Below are positions 12,656 through 24,964 of a stretch of DNA of 64,000 nt, one piece after another. Position 1 is the stretch's first letter. Each line of letters begins with the position of its first letter. The stretch is taken from positions 3,484,076 to 3,548,075 of the forward strand of contig NC_053115.1 in the NCBI RefSeq assembly GCF_010015445.1, given 5' to 3'. Made by a program: the position numbers and the translations under genes. Under the pieces are notes generated by a model, which saw only the letters and a list, made by a program, of their open reading frames with translations, searched no databases and was not told the DNA's origin. The DNA comes from Perca fluviatilis (taxonomy: Eukaryota; Chordata; Actinopteri; Perciformes; Percidae).

Positions 12656-13062
12656 TAGGGATCGACCGATATGGATTGGCCGTTTTTTTTCATCAGCCTT
12701 AGCCGATGACCGATAACGGCTGCCGATTTTCTTGAGCCGATATTTGGAGCCGATGCTGCTTTTGCTCCCTCAATTTACATCATAAAAATGTAACACCCTG
12801 CCACACTGGATTTGTTTTCAGAATCTGCTCTGCCATTTCTTTAAAAATAATAACCAAAAACACAGATCAGTGTCACTTCTGCAATCATCTTACATTCATA
12901 TCACCCAGATTATGTGTGCAGTGTGCATCATATGGATGGGTGCAGCGTCTCCAGCAACACAGAGCTGCCTGTGGACGCCTGTCTGTAAATAATGCCGGGA
13001 AAAAACTATCGCCGCCGCATATTGGCCGATGCCGATACACGTAAAATCGCAAATATCGACCC
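12656..13062. mobile_element. hAT-like element fragment inside the LINE
   Basis: Begins TAGGGATCGACCGATATGGA, a typical start of a teleost hAT MITE family with many CCGAT words. Its right border is placed near AAATATCGACCC. The inverted termini match only loosely and no clean 8-bp duplication was found. Its first 20 bp recur with the same LINE flank at 17940. Confidence 0.5.
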
Positions 13063-13260
13063 GGCGGAGAGGGTGGTCGGGGTTATCCATGATAGATAAC
13101 AGTTTGTTCAGTGACCTCCTCTCCACCACAGCTTCAAAAGTGTCCTGTTTGCAGCCAATAACGGAGCCAGCCTTCCTGATCAGTTTGTTCAGTCTGTTTG
13201 TGTGCCTGGCTCCGATGCTGCTGCCCCAGCAGATGGCGGAGGAGAACAGAGCGCTGGCCA

Positions 13261-14210
13261 CGACAGACCGGTACAACATCTCCAACACCACGACAGACCA
13301 TCTCCAACACCACGACAGACCATCTCCAACACCACGACAGACCATCTCCAACACCACGACAGACCGGTACAACATCTCCAACACCACGACAGACCATCTC
13401 CAACACCACGACAGACCGGTACAACATCTCCAACACCACGACAGACCGGTACAACATCTCCAACACCACGACAGACCATCTCCAACACCACGACAGACTG
13501 GTACAACATTTCCAACACCACGACAGACCGGTACAACATCTCCAACACCACGACAGACCGGTACAACATCTCCAACACCACGACAGACCATCTCCAACAC
13601 CACGACAGACCGGTACAACATCTCCAACACCACGACAGACCGGTACAACATCTCCAACACCACGACAGACCGGTACAACATCTCCAACACCACGACAGAC
13701 CGGTACTACATCTCCAACACCACGACAGACCATCTCCAACGCCACGACAGACCAGTACAACATCTCCAACACCACGACAGACCATCTCCAACACCACGAC
13801 AGACCATCTCCAACACCACGACAGACCGGTACAACATCTCCAACACCACGACAGACCATCTCCAACACCACGACAGACCGGTACAACATCTCCAACACCA
13901 CGACAGACCAGTACAACATCTCCAACACCACGACAGACCATCTCCAACACCACGACAAACCATCTCCAACACCACGACAGACCGGTACAACATCTCAAAC
14001 ACCACGACAGACTGGTACAACATCTCCAACACCACGACAGACGGGTACAACATCTCCAACACCACGACAGACCGGTACAACATCTCCAACACCACGACAT
14101 ACCGGTACAACATCTCAAACACCACGACAGACCGGTACAACATCTCAAACACCACGACAGACGGGTACAACATCTCCAACACCACGACAGACCGGTACAA
14201 CATCTACAAC
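13261..14210. repeat. 30/22-bp minisatellite amplified from LINE ORF2 codons
   Basis: About 35 tandem units come in two lengths. The long unit (30 bp, about 23 copies) contains CGGTACAACATCTCCAACAC. The short unit (22 bp, about 12 copies) lacks 8 bp (GGTACAAC). Long and short units are interspersed irregularly, and the last seven or so are all long. On the minus strand the long unit reads L-E-M-L-Y-R-S-V-V-V, matching the ORF2 residues that flank the array. No unit contains a stop in any frame, which creates long spurious open frames on both strands. Confidence 0.95.
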
Positions 14211-14526
14211 AGTCTGCTGCACATGTTGAAGGATCTCAGCTCCCTCAGGAAATAGAGTCTGCTCATCATGCTTCTCGTAAACAGCAGTGCTGTTGATTTT
14301 CCAGTTCAGCCTCTGGCCACACCACAGATACATTCTGGGATAGGAGAAAAAAAGATTTCTGGGTTGGTTGCATTTATTTAAACCATGGTCTGGGTGAATA
14401 CTCGATTCTAATTGGCTGCAGGGTGTCCATAAAAAAAGTGATGTGGGACATCTATGCATGTCACGTTTCCTAAACCCAACCGTCGCTTTCTTCTTTTACT
14501 AAACCTAACTGTCCCGTTCTTCTCCC

Positions 14527-14527
<1 letters not shown>

Positions 14528-14624
<97 letters not shown>

Positions 14625-14645
14625 CAGAGAGAGAGAGAAAGAGAC

Positions 14646-14686
<41 letters not shown>

Positions 14687-14697
14687 GAGACAGAGAC

Positions 14698-14756
<59 letters not shown>

Positions 14757-14757
14757 C
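14528..14757. repeat. (GA)n microsatellite with GAGACA interruptions
   Basis: About 230 bp of GA with periodic CA substitutions. Purine-rich strand is +. Confidence 0.97.
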
Positions 14758-14961
14758 CACAATACAAGGCAAAATAAATAGAGAATTGTATATACTAGTG
14801 TGGTGCCCGTTGAAAATGTGCCTGTTTGGAACGGGCCGATTGCTTGGCCTGTGGTATTGCTGCTTGTAGAATTCTTCAAAACCAAATTGTACCCCAAAAT
14901 TACTTACAGAAGGACCCCAAACCACTTCATATTCACCTCCCCTGTATACCCTACTACTGAC

Positions 14962-15720
14962 CAGTGTTGGGAGTAACGGCGTTTAAGTATAACGACGTTA
15001 CTAACGGCGTTATTTTTTCAGTAACGGAGTAATGTAATTCATTACTTTTCCCATCGTTGCAACACCGTTATCATTACTGAGAATGTAAAGTGGCGCGTTA
15101 CTTGGTTGAATGAAGCGCGAGGTGTCAGGCTTTCTCACTGCACGCTCTGACTACCACCAAACACAAGACAGCGACAATGGCGACGAGCCAGGGACATTCA
15201 AAGGTAGCGTTCTCGAACTGGAAGTAACCGGCACTACTTCTCGCTCATTGAAATTAAAGGCAGGAATGTTTATGTAACATGCACGCTATGCCCAGGAAAA
15301 AAAAGACTTTATCCACGTCTGCATCAAGCAACTACAATCTTATGAAGCCGCTCACATCGACACATGCTAACACGACACTTGTTGCTGCTGCTAACCCAAC
15401 CCCCCGAGCCCAAATGCAGCTAGCGTGAGCTCCAGCGACTCTGTTAAAACAAGCAACGCTCGATTTTTCGGGTCAGCAACAGGTGATGCTGTATATAGTG
15501 TTTATACTCTTCAATCAGTTAATATAAACATCTTTGACGTTAAAGATGTTATAGAACATAATAGCGTTATAGAACATAAAAAATAACGTCACAGTTACTT
15601 TGCTGAGTAACTAATTACTTTTACAATGTGGTAACTGAGTTACTAACTCAATTACTTTTTGGGAGAAGTAATTTGTAACTGTAACTAATTACTTTTTTTA
15701 AAGTAAGATGACCAACACTG
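14962..15720 (+). mobile_element. hAT element with broken BED-finger transposase start
   Basis: Ends CAGTGTTGG and its complement at 15720. Flanked by CTACTGAC (14954-14961) and CTGCTGAC (15721-15728), an 8-bp duplication with one change. The terminal regions contain alternating GTAAC/TTACT words seen in this common teleost family. Inside is a decayed N-terminal transposase exon. Confidence 0.85.
15177..15440 (+). pseudogene. hAT transposase N-terminus with BED zinc finger, broken
   Basis: An ATG at 15177 opens MATSQGHSKVAFSNWK and then meets a stop. A shifted frame continues HYFSLIEIKGRNVYVTCTLC and another gives SSNYNLMKPLTSTH. The spacing of W, the C-x2-C pair and the final H matches a BED zinc finger, the DNA-binding head of hAT transposases. 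At least two frameshifts and the loss of the catalytic part make it non-functional. Confidence 0.7.
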
Positions 15721-15945
15721 CTGCTGACTTACAGTGTAGGCTACTTCTACATCAGAGGAAGACATTGTACTACTGCATTTACCTGACACAATCAGAATGT
15801 AATATCACAATGACAACGTGGAGTAATCAGACATTGGCGTCATGGACTCATGGCAGTGTGCTACCCACCTGGCCCGTTATGAGAGCTAATCAGCACATAT
15901 CTGTGTTCATCAACCCCCAGAACCAGACCGTGTGTGTGTGCATGC

Positions 15946-16004
<59 letters not shown>

Positions 16005-16888
16005 AAGAATCTGTCTCTGGTCCTACTCACTGCTCACTCAGTGTGGGAGGGGATGAGGGTCCAGCGGCTAGAGCAGCAAAAGCCAACGTGTGCTTCTTTT
16101 ACCGACGATATCTTTTGTGTTTCTTATCCAAACAACGTCAAACTTGGCACCGCTCTTACTCGTGGCCGTAGCAAGACACCTGTCAAGTTTGAAATCCATT
16201 GGACTAACGGTTTGAGAGATATGCGCTTAACACCCACACACACACACACACAGACAGACACACAGACAGACAGACGTTCCTGCAAAATTCATTTTTATTT
16301 TTCTATTCTTTTGTTTATTTGTATTCTTTTTTTTAAATATATATTATTGTTTCAACGTACCCTTTGAGGGACATGCACAGAATTTGTTTAGTATCTGCAT
16401 TTATATCATAATTATCCTGTTTACTTGTATTATTATATCAGAAGTAATTATTTACTCCTTGTTGTTTATATGTATGTTTGTTCTTATGCTTTGGCAACAC
16501 AGATGCATTTTTTTTCATGCCAATAAAGCAACATGAAAATGAAATTGAAAATTGAAATTGAGAGGGAGAGAGAGAGAGAGAAGCAGATTTTTTAGCAATG
16601 TCACAGCGGGATTAAAATGTTTCCTAGAAAATAGCGGAAGATTGTCAGTTTGCACTTACAGTTCAATCAGTGGTGTGTGTATGTGTGTGTATGTGTGTGT
16701 GTGCGTGTGTGTGGGTTAGGTCTTTATTAGCACCCTGACCTCTTCCTTCAGGCGAGTCTCGTTAAGTGGCATCATGACAGATCACGTCTTCGACTCAAGG
16801 GGCTTCTTTCCGTCCAATTTATTCAGGCAACGGTTAGGACGCCCATGGGCTGTCCCAGGAGCATCTTTCTCTGTTTTTCACTCTCGTA

Positions 16889-16965
<77 letters not shown>

Positions 16966-17080
16966 TTCTCTCTGAGCTTGTCAGATAGTGCAGGAAGACT
17001 TCATTATCCTCCAGTCCGATCTATGTTGGCCATGACAGGTTCATCCACCGGCCACCCCTCAATCGATACAGCTGACAGTA

Positions 17081-17124
<44 letters not shown>

Positions 17125-17385
17125 TGATTAACGTGGGCTGTGGAAGCCATGATGTGGATGAGCAAGTGATGAGCTGAAGTGTCAAAAGCCCACAGTCTGT
17201 TTCTAACTATTTCTCTCACTCCGTGTTACTTTCTCCTCCTCTGTCTCACACTCTATTAGTATTGCTCTTAAAATACACTCAGAAGCAGCTCTAAACTTCA
17301 ATTTTAAATTTGATCCATGTGTCTGGATTATTTTGCCTTTCTTAAAGCATATCATCACTGGGTTTACATTGTGGGTTACTGTGTG
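15721..17385. other. intronic sequence with several microsatellites
   Basis: Contains (GA)n at about 15948-15999, CA/CAGA at 16236-16275, (CA)n at 16897-16964 and (GT)n at 17082-17122. The last two are complementary and 118 bp apart. No gene recognised. Confidence 0.7.
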
Positions 17386-18262
17386 TAACCCGCGAAGTTC
17401 CTCCCCTTCTGGTGGACCCCATCGGACCTTATTTCGGGAAAAATATGTATGTCAAGTACGGGTAGAGACAAATAATGTTTGGATCCCGTTTGAATTGAGC
17501 AATGAATTACACATATGATGGTCGTCAATTTCAAAGATAATTTTGCAGCTGAAGAAAGTCTCAGTTTGTCGTAGGTTTGTCGGAGTTTTGTGTGAACTAC
17601 ATATCTCGTCCCACACAATATACGTCGTCTGCTTGCTGCTCGGCTTGCTCGCTGTAGCTAGCTAGCTTAGCTTGGTTCCACAACACATGTAACGTTATCT
17701 GACCTGATGTGTTTTATCCAGCGTTTTTTTATCAGCCAAGAACTAAAAGAACTTAACACACAACACACATACAGAATATACATAAAATAATAGGATACAA
17801 TATACACGAGATAATAATAGGATAGAATATAGAACAAATAATTTAAAATATGTACAAGTTGGGAAATAAAAATGTACAACTGCTTAACTAGTAATGATAA
17901 AGCTGTACATAAACCTGTTGGGCAAGGTGCACTTAGTAGGGATCGACCGATATGGATTTTTTTAAGTAACTTTACATCCCCGGTACCGAAAACCATACAT
18001 CGTAGCTTCAGCAAGACGTCACTGTGTGTATAGGCTTTCTAGTTATGCATTTTCACAGTCTTATACTTAAACCACACAAGCTGTGACTTTTCTTGGCTTG
18101 CAGAATTATCTTTTAAATTCATGAACATCATACATTTAATTTATGGCTCGATTCGAACGGGATCAAAACATTTATCTGTCTCTTCCCATTCACCGCAGTA
18201 CATCATTTTTCCAAAATAAGGTCCCGTGGTGGTCTACTGGAAGGGGAGGGACTTTGCCACTG
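17386..18262 (-). mobile_element. THAP-bearing inverted-repeat element, copy 2, minus strand, interrupted
   Basis: The two ends (GCGAAGTTCCTCCCCTTC, and AAGGGGAGGGACTTTGCC) are inverted copies, as in the copy at 34648-35294. On the minus strand it carries the same mini-exon: an ATG at 18000, then GGGGATGTAAAG. After a 200-bp foreign insert come TTGGCTGATAAAA and CACATCAG|GTCAGA (exon end 17704). The insert (about 17755-17965) is LINE 3' sequence plus 20 bp of a hAT-like end. Confidence 0.7.
17704..18000 (-). pseudogene. THAP mini-exon disrupted by LINE fragment
   Basis: Pieces at about 17968-18000 and 17704-17753 on the minus strand align with the intact mini-exon at 34884-34991. The first cysteine codon of the THAP motif is also lost by substitution. 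The interruption removes its reading frame. Confidence 0.6.
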
Positions 18263-19059
18263 TATGCCTGTTGTCTGTCTCCCTGTGTGTTTAGGTCTGT
18301 ACGCGCTGCACATGTGTGTTGTGTAGTAATAATTATCTTGTCAGTTTACATGATAAATGAGGGGGGGCAGATGTTTTGTCTGAGTTTTCGCTCTGCTTTG
18401 ACTTTATCCAGCATGGTTGAAAAGAACACTGGCTAGGATTGTTTTTTCTTATCATTACACAGCAAAAGAGAACTGTAATTTCAGATTTTATAAAGTGGAG
18501 AGGAGAGGATGCAATTTAAAGTTTTGGGGGTGAAAGAGAAAACTCATACAAATAGTTAATAACAAAAGCAAAGAAACCAAAGAGACACTGAGGTACTGCC
18601 ATACGTATAGAACAGTGTCTTTGACATAACTTTATATTTTATTTTACCTCATTTTGCTTGAAAATAGGCTTACAATTTTTTTTTTCAAATTTGCAGTGAT
18701 AGGTATTCTCTGGACTCGGGAGTTGACTTGAACTCCAGCATTCATGAAATTGGACTCGGAAGTTGGGTGAAGTTTCTGACTACTTTAGTGTGTAATAGGC
18801 AGTGATGAAGTACTTAAGTCCTGGACTCAAACTCAGGCAATGGTGACTCGACTCTTTTTTGAGACTCGAGACTTGACTCGGACCCGACAGTTGGTGACTC
18901 GACTACAACAATGGTTAATAAATCAGTTTAAACTTATAATATAATAATAGTATAATAATAAACAATAACAATTTTAATTGTTAAATTAAATTAATAAATT
19001 TTAAATGTTTAAAATTTTAGATTTTTTTTTAATAAGTTTTTTTTAAAGATTATTTATTG
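18263..19059. other. intronic sequence, partly dispersed repeat
   Basis: The stretch about 18700-18920 has repeated GACTCGG/GACTCGA words typical of a common teleost dispersed repeat. Its boundaries could not be set. 18930-19075 is very AT-rich with T runs. Confidence 0.45.
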
Positions 19060-19346
19060 GGGCATTTTTTTTTTTAAGGTTTATTTAGATAGGGACAGAT
19101 ACAAAAAAACATAGATAAGCTTCAACAGTCACCTGATGTATGTATCATAGTGATTTTAGCCGAAGCTAATTCTCAACACCTGTCCGCCTTTAATGGATAG
19201 GACCGTTAGATATAAAAGGAGAGAGAGAGGGGGGGAAGTCATGCAGGAAAATCCTCACAGGTCGGACTCGAACCCTGGACCACCTAGACCGAGGAACAGA
19301 CCCCTACACATGTGCGCCCGCTCCACCAACTGAGCCAACCCGGCCA
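19060..19346 (-). mobile_element. tRNA-derived SINE, - strand
   Basis: On the minus strand it begins TGGCCGGGTTGGCTCAGTTG, with an A box TGGCTCAGTTGGTGGAGCG and a B box GGTTCGAGTCC (complement of 19264-19274). It ends in an A-rich tail. The promoter boxes are close to tRNA consensus, so this copy is fairly young or well preserved. Confidence 0.85.
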
Positions 19347-20020
19347 CACAACAATTTTAGGTTTTAACTGTTAAAATTAAAAAAAAAGAATTTTAATTTC
19401 TGACTCAAGTGATGACAAAATGTTGAAATTAGTTCTGAAAAACATTTTCAGATTATTTTTTTTTTTGGTTGCCTTTCTGCTCCAGGTCTGATTAAACACT
19501 TCCTTAACACACCTTCAGCTAGTCCTTGAACTTCTGCTGCTCTTCCCGATGACCGTACAAGCTCCCGAGAGACATAGGCATGGCCCACACAGCACAGCTG
19601 CTGCTGTCGGGAACTATCTCACTTAATAAACACACCAGGGTATGGCAGAGATGTGCTTCAGGCGCTGGAACGCTGGAGGGGTTTGATGTAAACCCCAAAC
19701 CAGCCTCCCTACGCGGATTTTCGGGCTTTCATACTACTCGCAACCGTGGTCGCTCCTAATGCTACGTCATCTTCTCATTGACTTTACTTTGGCATTGTAA
19801 ACATTCCCTTAAGTTGCCAGCTAACGCTAGTGCTAGCTAGCTAGCTTGCTAGCTTGGTTGGCAGAACACTGAACAAGACATTTCTAGACGACCAAAATGT
19901 TCCTGTTAACTTTGATGAAGTGAAAACACACAGTAAGATGGGTCAAAGTTTAGGATGAAAACATGGACACCCAAAAACAAGTTCAGGTCTATTTTAATGT
20001 ACACAGTGTTAGCATGGTTA

Positions 20021-20163
20021 GCACACATTCAGAAACCGTATCTCACTCAAAACAGCATGGATGTTTTTTGTTCCAAGTTTGTATGTGTGTGGAAGCACCA
20101 GAAACACAAAATAACACCCCAAATCCCAGAAAAAGTTATTTTTTTTCATAATATGGGCATTTT
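20021..20163 (+). repeat. dispersed repeat family B, one arm
   Basis: AGAAACCGTATCTCACTC through CCAGAAAAAGTTATT to ATATGGGCA matches, in reverse orientation, the fuller copy at 55870-56466. A third copy of the other arm is at 40415-40622. Confidence 0.8.
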
Positions 20164-20656
20164 CTCATATTTCTATGGAAACAGAGTTATTTTTGCAACC
20201 AGTGGAGAGGAGAATTAGATAGATTACAGGTTTAAGGCACTTCTGCAGTGGCTTCACTTTTCAAAGGAAGCTATAGCCAGCATGATCCAGGTTTGGCTTT
20301 CCTGACCAGCGCTCCAATCCTCAGAGGACAAACTGCCCAGATGTTTGAATGAGAGATTTGGGGCAGACAGATCACTATCAGCCCAAACAGGGTTTGACAG
20401 ACAGCTCTATTCTGCAAGTGTGGAGTCATCTTCCTCTCTTGTAGCTTATTGGAAGCTTGTAGAGTCCTGTGGGCTGTTGCACCACCTACAGTATGCGTAG
20501 GTTGAACATAGATTTGCCATTTATTATGTAGGTTTGTTTAAACATACTGTAGATTGGGGGTGATGCTATATTAACCCTCTGAAGTCTAAGAGCGTTTTCT
20601 CTTTACATATCTTCTTAACTTCTCCTTTTTAGGGTATTTGCATATAACCTGATATG

Positions 20657-21168
20657 TACAGTATAGGCCAAAAGTTTGGACATACCTTTTCATTCAATGC
20701 GTTTTTTTATTTATTTTCATGACTATTTACATTGTAGATTCTCACTGAAGGCATCAAAACTATGAATGAACACATATGGAATTATGTACTTAACAAAAAA
20801 GTGTGAAATAACTGAAAACATGTCTTATATTTTAGATTCTTCAAAGTAGCCACCCTTTGCTTTTTTTATTAATAAGGGAAATAATCCCACTAATTAACCC
20901 TGACAAAGCACACCTGTGAAGTGAAAACCATTCCAGGTGACTACCTCATGAAGCTCATTGAGAGAATGCCAAGAGTGTGCAAAGCAGCAGAGTAAAGGGT
21001 GGCTACTTTGAAGAAACTAGAATATAAGACATGTTTTCAGTTATTTCACACTTTTTTGTTAAGTACATAATTCCATATGTGTTCATTCATAGTTTTGATG
21101 CCTTCAGTGAGAATCTACAATGTAAATAGTCATGAAAATAAAGGAACACATTGAATGAGAAGGTGTGT
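20657..21168. mobile_element. Tc1/mariner-type palindromic element with long inverted arms
   Basis: The left arm begins TACAGTATAGGCCAAAAG and includes CATTGTAGATTCTCACTGAA. The right arm is the inverted copy, ending CATGAAAATAAAGGAACACA. Arms are about 170-210 bp and enclose about 125 bp. No transposase remains. A single right arm of the same family lies at 39798-39988. Confidence 0.8.
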
Positions 21169-21170
21169 AA

Positions 21171-22053
21171 GAGATAATTTGGCCCGAAGCTGAAAAGTTG
21201 AAGTTCGCTTTTTGAAATTCTTGAAATCTCTTGTAAAAAATATATATCTTTCCTCATGTGGACACATTGTTTTGGTGCTTGAAACGAGTTTACTAATGTC
21301 TTAGGTTTACAAAACAGACGACGAACACACAGGTCCACCAATTATACACAGAGAGGCAGATGACGAGTGTCACAAGCTATCTTCCTCGTCTCCCAATTTG
21401 CTGTGTGAGTGACCGGTGATCTTGCGAAAATTCTGCAGATTCTGGCAATATCCAAAACACATTTCTGCACTGTATTAACGCTGAAAGATTAATAGAGATA
21501 TTAGAAAAAAAACATCGTTTTGATGGGGCCCATGCACCAGTTGTCCTCAGAGGGTTAAGAAAAGAAGGTATGCACCAGAGATGTTAGTTACAACATCAAT
21601 CCAGCTATTTTCTATACCCGCTAATCCTTTGCAGGTGGGCTGGAGCCTGTCCCAGTTCACAATGGTTGAGAGCCAGGGTAATTGCTCATGCAGCCGTTGA
21701 TGTTGAAGAAGTGGGTTCACCTATTAACACTGGTGCTAAAACTGTTCAGTGAATGGATGTAGATACAGACAGTATATCTCTGTTTCTTGGCCACATTCAG
21801 CCATAATCCCCTGGGGCAGCAGGTGGATAATATAAAAAAGAGGAAACATTCTTTGAAACTAAAATTGAATAGGACATTCCCCAAATTCTCCCAGCTGACA
21901 GCGCTGGAGGCCAAGAGGAGAGGTGAACAGAGGCCATGAACAGACGCTGATGTCGCTGTCTATTGTCAACGCTGCCACAGTGGATATTCCTAGGATGTTT
22001 TCATCTTTTTGCACAGAATTCGCACACACGCACACACACACACACACACGAAG

Positions 22054-22084
<31 letters not shown>

Positions 22085-22385
22085 GACACACACAGTCCTG
22101 TAAAAAATGCATCTCAGAATAGATACCAATTACACCATCTTCCACACTGATCCCAGACCAGTGCAATTAACACTCCTATTCCAGAAAGGTTATCGCTGTC
22201 AAAGAGCCCACACACACACGCACACGCACACGCACACACAAAGTTATTAAGTTTTCGTTGTGTGGCTGATAGAAGAAGCAGAAAGGTGTTGTGCCGAGCC
22301 TGATATTTCCACTGAGTTAATATGCAGACCTGTTACTTCACATAGAGACCAGCATTAAGCCTGGAAATACCACCAGTGAACACAC

Positions 22386-22426
<41 letters not shown>

Positions 22427-22715
22427 ATCACACACCATCACACAGCCAACACAGCCATCACACCCCACCGACTCTACCTTCATCGTCTTCTTTCTATCCC
22501 TCCCTCTCTCTCTCATTCTCTCTCTGTCTATGAGTTCTAAAGAAACCTCCATCAAACATAATAATCTGAAATTAGATCTTTCAAAGAAAACAAAAAGTCT
22601 TCGGCTTTGTCTTTCTTTTGATGCCTCTCCTCCTAAAGCGTGTGGTGTCTGCAGCTTCTGCACCCTAATTGTAAGAGAGAGAGACAGCGAAAGAGAGTGG
22701 TACTGGTTGGATTAT
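21171..22715. other. intronic sequence with CA arrays
   Basis: Holds (CA)n at 22032-22095 with interruptions, 22207-22239 and 22380-22426. A short fragment near 21600-21665 (TATACCCGCTAATCC) resembles a common teleost repeat end. No gene seen. Confidence 0.6.
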
Positions 22716-22717
22716 CC

Positions 22718-23528
22718 CCAGTAACGTAACTACTTTTTTTCGGGTAAAAAGTAGTGTAACGCGCTACTACTGAAAATTTCGGTAACGAAACGTAGTTCCT
22801 TTTTCAATTCCGCGCAACGTTACTTTTCCCAGGGACCGATTTGACAGCGGCGCTGCCTTCTCAGCTGCGCGCTCACAAGCTCCACACGGGACGTGACAGA
22901 GGCTGGTGGTAGCAGAGCAATCATGGCGCTCAGAGCGGAGAGCTACGCGACACATCGCTGAGGACTGGCGGTTAAATCGTCCGTCCTCCAAACAGAGCAT
23001 GCCAGGCAGACACAAAGCTGACAACCTCACAGATGGATGCGGTGGCTCATACATACACGCAGCGGACCGCTGTGGACTTGTGTCGGTTGCACGGACACGC
23101 AAGGATTTCCAGAAAAGAGGCTGCATGTGTCTACGATAATGCACAATCATCGTGGCTGCGCGACCGGTACAAGTCGATACAGATGCTACATACACTGACA
23201 CCGTGTAACGGCGATGACCTGCCGATCAACTCGTGGACTCGTTCATAATGAATCAGCCGTCCCTCTGTGAGGAGAGAATCCAGCCTGCAGTGGAGCTCAG
23301 ACCCTTCACTGATAGACCACAGATTGGCTTTATGGTCAAAGATAGTTTTTGTATAATTAACGTCAGTCTCTGCCAGAGACGCCTGCTTTTAAAAGTAACG
23401 TAAAAGTAACGAGTAACGTAAAAAGTTACTTTCCATAGGGGGTAACTAAGTAAAGTAACGGATTACTTTTTTAAGAAGTAACGAGCAACGAGCAAATACT
23501 ACTTTTTAAAAGGAACTTCCCCAACACT
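22718..23528. mobile_element. non-autonomous hAT element, left end truncated or diverged
   Basis: Flanked by GATTATCC at 22710-22717 and 23529-23536, a perfect 8-bp duplication. Terminal regions contain GTAACGTAACTAC and AAGTAACGGATTAC words as in the element at 14962. The right end is CCCCAACACT but the left lacks its AGTGTTGGGG partner. The open frames inside (minus 22767-23201, plus 22906-23139) show no transposase motif. Confidence 0.75.
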
Positions 23529-23734
23529 GATTATCCCCTAATCTGATCATTATAGGTGTGAAATCTGCCAGCTACTACATTACTTTACATTACCCAAAAG
23601 TATAGGAAGAGAAAGGGACACTGTGATCTTCCCTTAATATTAATGAATATAAATAATTTTCTTTGAGGTAAAGTAATCAGCTACTAATAAAAAAAAAGTC
23701 CTGTGTTGTTTGACCCATCCCCCCCCCCCGACCA

Positions 23735-23905
23735 ACCTCCCTACGCAGATTTTCGGCCTTTCGTACTACTCACTACGGCATATATAATAATGTAAGTCAA
23801 TGGAGACCAAACGGCATTGATAAACACGCTAAAAAGCGATTATGCGTCTTGATAACACGCCAAAATGGCGTACGAATTGCCGTGTCATACATACGCCACT
23901 TATTG
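23735..23905. repeat. dispersed repeat family C
   Basis: CCTACGCAGATTTTCGG followed by TTTCGTACTACTCACTACGG and CTTGATAACACGCCA. Related copies lie at 19705-19765 (end only), 57120-57315 and, inverted, 62362-62550. Confidence 0.75.
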
Positions 23906-24964
23906 AGATCAGTCTGGGATTTTTCACAAATGCAGTCAACATTAGAATGAAGTGTAAGTATGAACAGGCAATTTGAAAGGTATAGTGGTCAGATTTGTTA
24001 TCCTAGTGTTTTCAACATTGGATATTGTAAAGAGACATTATTCAAATTATATGTAAATGACAATGAGGCTGAGACAAGAAGTAAGAAAGGGTTATTGATA
24101 ACAACAAGCACACAGTGTAATGTGTGGGTCATTTGTGTCCCTGTCTGTTTCATTTTTCATTAAGAAGTTGCTAAATGCAACCACAGTGGGTTTGTTTGTG
24201 TGGTCTGGAAGGCCTTGGGGCAAATCTTGTTAGAAATGTAATGTGCATCGGACGTGAAAGTTGAGCAGGAAATATTTTCCATCAGCAGAGCAGACTCCAT
24301 CCCCGCAGCTACCTTCAGCTTCCTCAGAAACAACAATGATGAATAGACCCTTAAGTAACTCCCTTTCTATTGTCCCTCACACCAGCAGCACACAATCAAC
24401 TTTTCAAACCATTTTCTCTCTATATTTGCTAATCAGTCTTTCATTCTCCCTTTCATCTGTTTCGGCATCCACTCTCTCTTTCATATCATATGTCATGAAT
24501 AGACTGAAATTGATTTCATGCTACAGGGCCTCGGTCTCGTACGAGAGTAGACCCCAAGATTTAGACGCAGGCTTTAGAGGCAACTGCATTGAAGAAAACA
24601 CTTTCATTCTGGGTAACAACAGCTTCTCTGATCTTCAGGCAACTCGGATTGCAACCTCTTTGTCTAAGTGGAAACACTAAATGGGCTGAATAAAACAAAA
24701 GGCATTGAGATTAAAGAGCGAAAGGGAGCGTGGAGAATCAGAGGACTCGAGGAAGTCCGATCAGAAGCGAATTAATTGGCACGAACAGTCAGAGGAGGCT
24801 GAGACGCTTTGACTGCTTGACCCCAGAACGTCCCGATCAGAAACACAATTAGAGAAAAATGAGAAGAAACTATCACCAGGATGGATTCTTTTTACAGTCT
24901 ATTTTTGTTTAGTTTTTTATGTGATGATGATAGGGATGATATCAGTCATAATAGCAGTTCACTC
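23906..24964. other. intronic sequence, apparently single-copy
   Basis: No gene or known repeat seen. A 139-codon open frame at 24261-24680 has no recognisable domain. Confidence 0.5.

Larger units (their letters stand above)
12406..14340 (-). mobile_element. non-LTR retrotransposon 3' portion, minus strand, interrupted
   Basis: On the minus strand the order is: C-terminal reverse-transcriptase region (14300 to about 14211, MMSRLYFLRELRSFNMC), an expanded minisatellite (14210-13261), more ORF2 C-terminus (13260-13063, SALFSSAICWGSS and TNRLNKLIRKAGSVIGC), an inserted hAT-like segment (13062-12656), then the 3' untranslated part and a (CTAT)n tail. The motifs are those of L2/RTE-type ORF2 C-termini in teleosts. 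The copy is defective. Confidence 0.75.

Noticed and set aside
13261..14210. Regularly spaced repeats that might suggest a CRISPR array
   Set aside because: Units are contiguous with no unique spacers, and the setting is a vertebrate intron.
13029..14296. Several long overlapping open frames of 270-410 codons on both strands
   Set aside because: They are products of the stop-free 30/22-bp minisatellite. Only the minus-strand flanks match a known protein, a LINE ORF2.
14408..14925. Leu/Ser-rich and Arg/Glu-rich open frames
   Set aside because: Compositional artefacts of the (GA)n array.
19264..19346. Possible tRNA gene (good A and B boxes)
   Set aside because: It is the head of a SINE with a body and A-rich tail; no cloverleaf gene structure was established.
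22767..23201. 144-codon minus-strand open frame
   Set aside because: Lies within a non-autonomous hAT element and has no transposase or other motif.
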